From Ignavibacteriales bacterium (GTDB lineage: Bacteria > Bacteroidota > Ignavibacteria > Ignavibacteriales > Ignavibacteriaceae): a stretch of DNA of 10,991 nucleotides. Positions within the stretch are counted from its first letter, which is position 1. Every line of letters starts with the position of its first letter. The notes under the pieces were generated by a model, which worked only from the letters and a program-made list of their open reading frames with translations, was not told where the DNA came from and ran no database searches. The stretch is taken from assembly GCA_003142915.1 (NCBI GenBank), contig PLNZ01000391.1, positions 3,227-14,217 on the forward strand, given 5' to 3'. Below are positions 5,442 through 10,991 of this stretch, one piece after another. The position numbers were made by a program, and so were the translations under genes.

Positions 5442-8015
5442 TCAATATTCTATATCGATTATTTCCGAATTCTCCGATGAGTTTGAGTTAATTGTAAGCA
5501 TATAAATATTATCCGTTTTTTCTGTGAACAAACCGGTCGTTATTTTATTACCATTGACATAAACTGCTTTTGGACTGTAAGGAGAAATGATTTTTATATT
5601 TGTCGCATGACCTGCAAAAGAACTTAATTTAACTTTCATTTTTTTTTGTTGGAAATCAAAGGATGAATTAATTAATTGTGAATTCATTTCCTTCACGTAG
5701 GGAAATTCGGGATAACCTAAAATAATGTGAATATTTTTTGTACCGGTTAAATCCTTTGGTATAACAGCAGTATACGCAATTTTACCATCATATTTAATTG
5801 ATCTGATATATTTACCCTTTCCATCGATTTTGATGTATAGAGTATTGCCCGCAGCACACAAAGAAAAAGAACATGATTTTTGACCGGATGCAAGGAATGG
5901 GTCAAAACTTATATTCCAATCATTTTCATCAATGCCATAAAGATGATAGAGTGTATATAAATACCATCCTCCAGCCCACATAAATTGCGGTTTATCTATA
6001 GTTCCGTAAATCGAAGGATCATCCTTATCTGGTATTCTAACTTCATACATTGCAGGCTGGCCGTTGGGTCCTTTTATAATTCCATCAAGAGTCATGGTAG
6101 TTTTAATAAAATCAAATGCTTCTTGTTTCCCGCCACTTTTAGCCAACGCAAGCGCATACCAGGCATTATCTTGTGGCCAGATGCCCCCGTTAAAATAATA
6201 GTAAGGCATACCAACCTCGTCGCTGAAGCCAAGAATTTTTTCGTACTTAGTAAAATCCATAGGGAAGGCAGTATATATTCCAAGTTTCTTATCCAGTAAA
6301 ACATTTTTTGCTGTCTGCAATAATTCATTCGTACGTTTTTTATCAAGCATATTAAAATTCACAGCCATAAGTGAGCCTACATAATAATGTGGGTCTTCGG
6401 AACCATCATTTAAATAATTCATCAAATATTTTTTCTTAGCGTCCCAAAATTTATTAACTACCTGCTCCTCCATTTTATTGGAAAGCAGATCATTAGCTAT
6501 TAATTTATCTGCATTTTTACCAAGTTCTGAAGAAATAAAATTAAAGTCCTTAAGTGTCTTTGAAAAAAGTATAGTCATATAAGCTCTGGGCCCAAAGTTA
6601 TTGCCTATATCCCACCAGTCCGGTCGATAAGACCACATTACATTATCGTCCTTTTTAGTCTTCATTGCATTACTTATACTTTCAGAAAGATATGGATAAA
6701 GGAATTTCAAAAATTCTTTATCGCCGGAATGCCTTAAATAACTTGCAGCAGTAATAACAAACCAGAAATTATTCCAGTTATCAGAGCTTGCCAGTTCTGT
6801 AACAAAAGAAGAATCTTCCCAATAGTATGCATGGGGAATAATTTTATTTGAATCCGCATGGTCTGCAATAAACTTTAAATCTTTTTTAACTCTTGGAAGG
6901 TCAAAATTGACGGCGGCAAGATCCGTAAGCAATACATCGTGAGTAAAATAGAAATTGTATTCCGCAGGACACGGCATCGGGGAAATTACTCCATTAATAT
7001 AATGCTGATTTGCAGCAAGGATCGCCTTTGCCCAATGAGCTGAATGATCTATTGATTTATCGCCGGTATACCATGCACTTTCCGTATATGATTTGCCAAT
7101 TACATAATCCTCGTAATTTTTTACTTCCTGTTTGTAATTATTTAATAGATACTTCACAATGTCTTTCCCTTCATTCTGCCTGCAGGAACCAACAATTTGA
7201 ACAATCGTCATTTTCTGTCCGGGCAATAATTCTTTTTTATAAACAAACTCTGCCGCAGGAATTCCCGGATTTTCTTTCGATAAGATACCGCAGGGTAAAG
7301 TACTATCATGTGAGAACCAAAAATCATTAATCGGTTCAGACAAAGAATTTAAATTGCCTATAGTATTATAGCTCGATGGCGTTAATCCACTGTTTGATAC
7401 AAACACACGTGCATACTGCGTCTCTTTTTTATTAAAGTCTGCATAAATGGTACTGCCAGTTTTATCAAATTCTGTTACTGCCGAATCATTTAATGTGTAA
7501 GTATGGCATGTTTTAAGAGAAGTTTCAAGATGGGTATAGAATTCAAATTCATTTTTTCTTTCTCCAAGATTAGTAAATACATAGGTTATAACCGCTGCGG
7601 GTTTATCTTTACAAAATTCATAAGTTACATTAATTGATTTTTGCTTATCGGATTTTAAAAAGGATATCGAGTAAGGCGTTAAATCAAATTCGAACTGCTC
7701 GTTACCGAGCCATTGCCTCTTCCCGTTCCCAATTTTCAACCCGGCAGACATTGCGAACGTGGTATCCCTTCTCCAATAATCGGTGCTTAAGTCTATACTG
7801 TTTGCAACCGGATAATAGAAGCTTATTCTCTGCGGCATGATGCTACTGTGATGAAATTCCAGCCCGACATAAGCGCTTCCCACTTCAATTTTTGAATCCC
7901 CTTTAAAATGTATTTTAAGATCTTGTTTATACTTATTCGCCGCAAAAAGTAAATCACCTGTCAATATTATTAATATCAAAATGAGTAATTTAACTTTCCA
8001 TAATTTATTTCCCAT
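5442..8015 (-). CDS. Secreted glycoside hydrolase-like protein (six-hairpin/(alpha/alpha)6 barrel)
   Basis: An 857-residue exported protein. Residues 1-26 are a signal peptide (basic start, long LLILILIIL core, probable cleavage near LFAA). Residues about 30-290 are beta-rich and hold few obvious catalytic motifs, like the N-terminal beta-sandwich of many six-hairpin glycosidases. From about 320 to 700 the protein is helical and aromatic-rich, with YFTHDVLLTDLAAVN (356-370), RPDWWDIGNNFGPRAY (464-479), GFSDEVGMPYYYFNGGIWP (596-614) and PQFMWAGGWYLYTLYHLYG (676-694). These recall glycogen-debranching and MGH1-type barrels. Acidic candidates for catalysis are Asp360, Asp466, Asp469 and Glu600. 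A beta-rich C-terminal domain follows. Linkage specificity cannot be assigned. The start is supported by an AAAGGAG sequence 9 nt upstream. It is likely periplasmic or cell-surface. Confidence 0.8.
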   Translation of the reverse strand: MGNKLWKVKLLILILIILTGDLLFAANKYKQDLKIHFKGDSKIEVGSAYVGLEFHHSSIMPQRISFYYPVANSIDLSTDYWRRDTTFAMSAGLKIGNGKRQWLGNEQFEFDLTPYSISFLKSDKQKSINVTYEFCKDKPAAVITYVFTNLGERKNEFEFYTHLETSLKTCHTYTLNDSAVTEFDKTGSTIYADFNKKETQYARVFVSNSGLTPSSYNTIGNLNSLSEPINDFWFSHDSTLPCGILSKENPGIPAAEFVYKKELLPGQKMTIVQIVGSCRQNEGKDIVKYLLNNYKQEVKNYEDYVIGKSYTESAWYTGDKSIDHSAHWAKAILAANQHYINGVISPMPCPAEYNFYFTHDVLLTDLAAVNFDLPRVKKDLKFIADHADSNKIIPHAYYWEDSSFVTELASSDNWNNFWFVITAASYLRHSGDKEFLKFLYPYLSESISNAMKTKKDDNVMWSYRPDWWDIGNNFGPRAYMTILFSKTLKDFNFISSELGKNADKLIANDLLSNKMEEQVVNKFWDAKKKYLMNYLNDGSEDPHYYVGSLMAVNFNMLDKKRTNELLQTAKNVLLDKKLGIYTAFPMDFTKYEKILGFSDEVGMPYYYFNGGIWPQDNAWYALALAKSGGKQEAFDFIKTTMTLDGIIKGPNGQPAMYEVRIPDKDDPSIYGTIDKPQFMWAGGWYLYTLYHLYGIDENDWNISFDPFLASGQKSCSFSLCAAGNTLYIKIDGKGKYIRSIKYDGKIAYTAVIPKDLTGTKNIHIILGYPEFPYVKEMNSQLINSSFDFQQKKMKVKLSSFAGHATNIKIISPYSPKAVYVNGNKITTGLFTEKTDNIYMLTINSNSSENSEIIDIEY

Positions 8016-8024
8016 TTAATAAGT

Positions 8025-8031
8025 CTCCTTT
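8025..8031 (-). promoter_or_regulatory. Strong Shine-Dalgarno of the glycosidase gene
   Basis: AAAGGAG on the minus strand, 9 nt before the ATG at 8015. It fixes the start of the glycosidase-like gene. It also shows that this genome uses Shine-Dalgarno initiation for some genes while several neighbours lack it. Confidence 0.75.
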
Positions 8032-8142
8032 AACCATTTCAGTTTTTCAAGTATTCAGAAAATCAATGCTAAACAGTAAGCTTGTGAAGCTATCGAATGT
8101 TTCTTTTATATTCAAATTTTAACCGGATTTAACTAAAAATTA

Positions 8143-8249
8143 TTTAAAGGCACTTCTAAAAACTCTTTATTATACCAACAATAGTCATTAAAAAGAGATA
8201 TTCGTTTTCCTGAATGTTAAATTCATAAGTTTTTGGAAGTACCCTTAAA
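8143..8249. repeat. 107-bp MITE-like element with 22-bp terminal inverted repeats
   Basis: The 22 bp at 8143-8164 (core GGCACTTCTAAAAACT) match the reverse complement of 8228-8249 (core AGTTTTTGGAAGTACC) at 19 of 22 positions. The 63 bp between them are AT-rich and non-coding. TTAA occurs just inside both ends (8144-8147 and 8245-8248) and could be a 4-bp target duplication, leaving 17-bp terminal repeats. This is the shape of a miniature inverted-repeat transposable element mobilised by a transposase elsewhere. It lies in the 317-bp gap between the divergent glycosidase and AlaX-like genes. The rest of that gap (8016-8142 and 8250-8332) is AT-rich sequence in which I see only the glycosidase ribosome site and no gene. 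Confidence 0.6.
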
Positions 8250-8332
8250 ATATAATACACAAAGGAATGGGAATGATTTTTTATTAAAGAAGTTGTAACT
8301 TATTTTATAAAAATAAAAAACTTAAAATATAT

Positions 8333-8782
8333 ATGAGAAAATCATACGATCCGAGAATGCACTCTGCAGAACATATCTTAAATCAAACGATGGTAAGATT
8401 GTTCAACTGCGGGCGTTCATTCAGCGCACATATAGAGAAGAAAAAATCAAAATGCGATTATCATTTTAGCCGGAATTTGACGTCGGAAGAAATTTCTATA
8501 ATTGAAAAGAAAGTTAATGAAGTTATACTTGCAGATATGAAAGTATCTGAAGGGTTTTTAGCAAGAGAGGAAGCTCAACAATATTTTAATCTGCGACGCC
8601 TACCTGAAGATGCCGGCAATGAGATAAGAATTATAAAAATCGGGGATTATGATTCATGTCCTTGCAGCGGGGTTCATGTTAAATCGACTAAAGAGATTGG
8701 CGGATTTAACATAATTTCTTCAGATTTTAATGAAGGTGTCCTCAGAGTAAGATTTAAATTGACCGGAAAGGATAATGATTAA
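8333..8782 (+). CDS. AlaX-like alanyl-tRNA editing protein (stand-alone)
   Basis: A 149-residue cytoplasmic protein matching the second additional domain (editing domain) of alanyl- and threonyl-tRNA synthetases. The zinc and catalytic site is visible: HSAEH (His10, His14) near the N-terminus and CSGVH (Cys111, His115), the HxxxH...CxxxH signature. There is no N-terminal glycine-rich barrel, which corresponds to the short AlaX-S type; its length is normal for that type. Such proteins hydrolyse mischarged seryl- or glycyl-tRNA(Ala) in trans. The ending GVLRVRFKLTG matches the usual C-terminal strand. An extra cysteine (Cys109) lies next to the metal ligand. No Shine-Dalgarno precedes the ATG; the leader is almost pure A/T. 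It is a single plus-strand gene among minus-strand neighbours. Confidence 0.88.
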   Translation: MRKSYDPRMHSAEHILNQTMVRLFNCGRSFSAHIEKKKSKCDYHFSRNLTSEEISIIEKKVNEVILADMKVSEGFLAREEAQQYFNLRRLPEDAGNEIRIIKIGDYDSCPCSGVHVKSTKEIGGFNIISSDFNEGVLRVRFKLTGKDND

Positions 8783-8791
8783 TGATTTTCC

Positions 8792-8866
8792 TCATTTTTC
8801 CACATCCAAATAGGGAAATGTAAGAATGATAGTGGTTCCCTTATTCTTTGAACTTATAATACGCAT
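8792..8866 (-). pseudogene. Remnant of a histidine kinase C-terminus (HATPase end)
   Basis: On minus, 24 codons ending in TGA (8794-8792) read MRIISSKNKGTTIILTFPYL then DVEK. The pattern 'I-x-S-x-x-NKGTT-x-I-x-L-T-F-P' is how the HATPase_c domain of sensor histidine kinases usually ends (G2-box region: ...S..GkGTtf.i.lP). No N/G1-box sequence, dimerisation helix or other kinase part lies upstream. Upstream of 8866 the frame stays open to an ATG at 8911, but that stretch (MTFFQTCFGYLIYEP) does not look like a kinase. I therefore read it as a gene fragment left by deletion or rearrangement. Chance similarity over such a short stretch is possible. Confidence 0.45.
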
Positions 8867-8927
8867 TGGTTCATAAATAAGGTAACCGAAGCAGGTTTGG
8901 AAAAAGGTCATTAGGTCATAATATAGG

Positions 8928-8949
8928 TAACCTAAAAATTAGAAGGTTA
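8928..8949 (-). terminator. Possible weak terminator hairpin after the eight-helix membrane protein gene
   Basis: A 6-bp stem TAACCT/AGGTTA (8928-8933 with 8944-8949, 10-nt loop) lies about 30 nt past the stop of the membrane protein gene. The stem is weak and no clear T-run follows it, so it may only be a chance dyad. GGTAACC also occurs twice nearby (8881-8887 and 8926-8932). Confidence 0.2.
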
Positions 8950-8979
8950 TCTATGAGTAATTCTGATTCGTTGCCAAAA

Positions 8980-9849
8980 TCATTCTTTCTGCTTTGCAAC
9001 GACCAACAGCCCCAGCATACCAAGATCGCTAAAAAGCAAAGGAGCCAGCACTGGTGCGAAAGCTAATATTCTTTCCAGGCTGATTGCCCCCGTGCCTGCA
9101 AGATCAGCAGACAGATGAAATCCGAAACCAAGCAGGCCGATTACGACAGCGAAAATCATAGTCCAGAAATATACGAGCTCGTCTCCCTTGGTCCATTCTT
9201 TTGCAACTGAAAGATAAAGCACCACAGACGTTGCAAATAAGCCAAACATAACCGCAATCAACTTATAGAATGAATACCCGTACTGTGCATGATCAATAAT
9301 TGAAGTAACAGCACTTGCGCCAAAGCCTAATCCGACAAGCCAAAGGAAATGCCTTTCTCTGGAAATAGGAGCCCTTAAAGTTCCCAACCCGGGAATATTG
9401 AGTATGCCCGGATGGTCTTCCACTTCTTCCGTAACGGCATAAAGCCCCAGAAGAGAAATACCTGAAAATGCCAGAGGCGCTAAAATCGGCGAACCAAATA
9501 CTACCCACGACCATGTTAAATAACCGGCAGGATTCAAAACAGCATTAGCATGAAAAGCTGTACCGATTATACCTACAGATACCCCGATTATCATAAGAAT
9601 AATATGAATTAATGCCTGCCATTTTTGCGGTCTAAATTTTAATGCTATCATGAAACAAGAGATTGAACCAAGCGGAAAATAAATAATTGGTATCCACTCA
9701 TAAACCGGGATATATGAATTTATTGAATGCGCAAGCACAACATCAATGCCGGTGAATAACAGATTGACACCGACAAATAGCATAAGCAGCCTATTCTTCT
9801 CAATAGGAAGGCGGATATCAGCAAGATGAAAGATATTTACATTGTCCAT
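8980..9849 (-). CDS. Eight-helix membrane protein with internal duplication; candidate membrane partner of the multiheme cytochrome
   Basis: A 289-residue inner-membrane protein I cannot place in a named family. About eight hydrophobic helices form two copies of a four-helix unit, residues about 20-140 and 166-285. The duplication is visible in the fourth helices: PILAPLAFSGISLLGL (121-136) against PVLAPLLFSDLGMLGL (266-281), offset 145. His41 and His100 in the first half correspond to His187 and His245 in the second (spacings 59 and 58), at the ends of helices 1, 3, 5 and 7. Basic loops (RLPIEKNR, KFRPQKW, RAPISRER, KEWTKG) indicate a cytoplasmic N-terminus, so all four histidines would face the periplasmic side. 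They could ligate b hemes or another metal; this is inference. Its ATG overlaps the cytochrome stop (TAATG) behind an AAAGGAG site, so the two are translationally coupled. Confidence 0.85.
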   Translation of the reverse strand: MDNVNIFHLADIRLPIEKNRLLMLFVGVNLLFTGIDVVLAHSINSYIPVYEWIPIIYFPLGSISCFMIALKFRPQKWQALIHIILMIIGVSVGIIGTAFHANAVLNPAGYLTWSWVVFGSPILAPLAFSGISLLGLYAVTEEVEDHPGILNIPGLGTLRAPISRERHFLWLVGLGFGASAVTSIIDHAQYGYSFYKLIAVMFGLFATSVVLYLSVAKEWTKGDELVYFWTMIFAVVIGLLGFGFHLSADLAGTGAISLERILAFAPVLAPLLFSDLGMLGLLVVAKQKE

Positions 9850-10991
9850 TACATTGCTCCTTTCTTACCTGCCCGTCCGGTAGGTGATACTGCTTGCCTG
9901 CCGTAGGTATGTTCCGCACGCAGTCTTTGAGCATCCTCTTTAACTTTTGTCAATTGCTGCAGAAGCGGATATATACCATGCCATTGTACAAAATCAGGCC
10001 CCTGCATATAAGCCCCAAACTTTGCTGTCCTTCCGTAATAATGCCAAAGATCAAATGCATCAAAACTAATAATTGTGGCAAAAGGTTTATCCGTAATTAT
10101 CCCGTCTTTCACAAGATCCTGCATTATCTGTGAGGCTTCGCTTACTTTTGCATTAATGTATGCCGTTATACTGTCAGCTTTAGAGTATTGATCATCAATG
10201 AAGTTTGATGAATGGCAGTTTGCACAAATAGATTTCATCGCCTCGCGCCCTCCTGTCATATTGGGCCTGTCTTTTGTAACAGCCGCAAAAAGAAACTTGG
10301 AAAGTCTTTGACCTACATCGTGAGTAGTCCCCTGTTCACCAAAGCCGCTCATGTGGCAGGTTGCACAGGTAGGTGCAGGCATATCGCTAACAGTTAACCT
10401 TCCGGGCTTTTGGCTCCAGTTCCATTTTGCTCCTTCGGTTTGATAAATTACTCCATGTGCAGATTCATGGTAAATTTCCATTTGAGGATGATCGGGACCT
10501 AAATGGCACTGTCCGCAAATTTCCGGCTTTCTTACCTGCTCCAATGAGAATTCATGACGAAGATGACATTTGTCGCAGTTGCCAATTGTTCCATCTGCAT
10601 TTGGCTTGCCGATTGCATGGCACGTCTGGCAGGCAGCTTTAGTGACAGAAGGCCCTTCAATAACAAATAATGAATTTCTTGTTGCAGTAATAATTCTGTT
10701 CGGACCTCGGTTTACTTCAGGAATTTCATTAATCAACTTTTGCTGCTCCGGTGAAAAATCAGATAAGCCGGAGAGCGCTACCCAGGCCGGACCTCCATGC
10801 CTGCTATGCTCAAACTGTTTTGTTTCTGCCGGATGGCAATTTGCACACTGTTTGGGTGTAGGTGATGACGTTATGAAAAAACCCTGATGTTCCTTTCCCA
10901 TAGGATTTGACCTGTCAACCTCATGGCAGTCGGTACATCGAACTCCCGCTTTTGCCATGGTGCTCATTGCAAATTGGTTAACAATATCCGG
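9849..10991 (-). CDS. HAO-like multiheme c-type cytochrome (5' end beyond window)
   Basis: The visible 380 residues contain seven CxxCH heme-binding motifs. Numbered from the internal ATG at 10967 they begin at residues 11, 41, 113, 131, 151, 201 and 248. The frame continues upstream without a stop to the right edge (PDIVNQFA precedes that ATG), and the signal peptide is missing. The true start is therefore outside, probably with an eighth heme, as in octaheme hydroxylamine oxidoreductases. The C-terminal helix region after the last heme (LWHYYGRTAKFGAYMQGPDF at 307-326, then VQWHG) matches the HAO/multiheme c552 family end. These are periplasmic enzymes that oxidise hydroxylamine or hydrazine, or reduce nitrite or hydroxylamine. 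Direction and substrate cannot be read here. Tyr310, Tyr311 and Tyr320 are candidates for the heme-crosslinking tyrosine of true oxidases. The gene is coupled to the downstream membrane protein. Confidence 0.88.
   Translation of the reverse strand, partial: PDIVNQFAMSTMAKAGVRCTDCHEVDRSNPMGKEHQGFFITSSPTPKQCANCHPAETKQFEHSRHGGPAWVALSGLSDFSPEQQKLINEIPEVNRGPNRIITATRNSLFVIEGPSVTKAACQTCHAIGKPNADGTIGNCDKCHLRHEFSLEQVRKPEICGQCHLGPDHPQMEIYHESAHGVIYQTEGAKWNWSQKPGRLTVSDMPAPTCATCHMSGFGEQGTTHDVGQRLSKFLFAAVTKDRPNMTGGREAMKSICANCHSSNFIDDQYSKADSITAYINAKVSEASQIMQDLVKDGIITDKPFATIISFDAFDLWHYYGRTAKFGAYMQGPDFVQWHGIYPLLQQLTKVKEDAQRLRAEHTYGRQAVSPTGRAGKKGAM
9857..9863 (-). promoter_or_regulatory. Shine-Dalgarno of the membrane protein inside the cytochrome 3' end
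   Basis: AAAGGAG on minus, 7 nt before the ATG at 9849 and within the last codons of the cytochrome gene. Together with the TAATG stop-start overlap it indicates coupled translation of the two proteins. Confidence 0.7.
9864..9908. repeat. GC-rich palindromic repeat pair inside the cytochrome 3' end
   Basis: Two imperfect direct copies on plus, CTTACCTGCCCGTCCGGTAG (from 9864, continuing GT to 9885) and CTTGCCTGCCGTAGGT (9893-9908), differ by a 6-bp insertion and one base. They resemble the short CCTGCC...GGCAGG-type repeats scattered in Bacteroidota/Ignavibacteria genomes. Here they encode the basic tail YGRQAVSPTGRAGKKGAM of the cytochrome, which follows the conserved family end. This suggests the repeat landed in, or extended, the 3' end of the gene. 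Confidence 0.5.

Noticed and set aside
5985..7840. Several frames within the glycosidase gene, on both strands
   Set aside because: Shadows of the long secreted protein; composition and lack of ribosome sites argue against real genes.
9293..10887. Frames overlapping the membrane protein and cytochrome genes
   Set aside because: Alternative-frame reads of sequence whose real frames carry transmembrane helices and seven heme motifs.
9849..10967. The ATG at 10967 as the true start of the cytochrome
   Set aside because: The frame is open upstream to the edge, the preceding residues (PDIVNQFA) fit the family, and a signal peptide is needed but absent after this ATG.

Overview
The window is AT-rich bacterial DNA with short GC-rich palindromic repeats between genes. 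The best guess is a Bacteroidota/Ignavibacteria-type organism. The grounds are base composition, the style of the interspersed repeats, a standalone alanyl-tRNA editing protein of a kind common in that group, and a mixture of genes with and without a Shine-Dalgarno sequence. This is inference; there is no rRNA or marker gene here to settle it.

Layout. Positions 1-165 (minus) hold the 5' part of a small helix-turn-helix (HTH_17/excisionase-like) gene that runs off the left edge. A class A penicillin-binding protein follows on plus (383-2392). It converges with a minus-strand block made of a 14-helix MFS transporter (2689-4059) and a PflX-like radical SAM protein (4136-5122). The gap between the converging genes carries a cluster of GC-rich hairpins. 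Upstream of the radical SAM gene lie a striking pair of dyad sites 73 bp apart, a small 54-codon reading frame (5241-5405), and a large secreted glycosidase-like protein (5442-8015). An AlaX-like tRNA editing gene (8333-8782, plus) is divergent from the glycosidase. A 107-bp miniature inverted-repeat element lies in the gap between them.

The right end (8980-10991, minus) is the most interesting part. It holds a multiheme c-type cytochrome of the hydroxylamine-oxidoreductase (HAO)-like family, cut by the right edge with seven heme motifs visible. It is translationally coupled by a TAATG overlap to an eight-helix membrane protein. That membrane protein is an internal duplication of a four-helix unit, with four histidines at matching positions near the outer membrane face. 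This suggests a two-gene electron-transfer module in which the membrane protein links the periplasmic cytochrome to the quinone pool, possibly through b hemes. The linkage and symmetry are visible in the sequence; the function is inferred. Between this pair and the AlaX-like gene lies a short fragment that looks like the last residues of a histidine kinase ATPase domain.

The remaining genes (cell-wall synthesis, drug or metabolite efflux, glycan degradation, tRNA proofreading) look like ordinary chromosomal content without one shared pathway. No tRNA, rRNA, CRISPR array or complete insertion sequence was seen.
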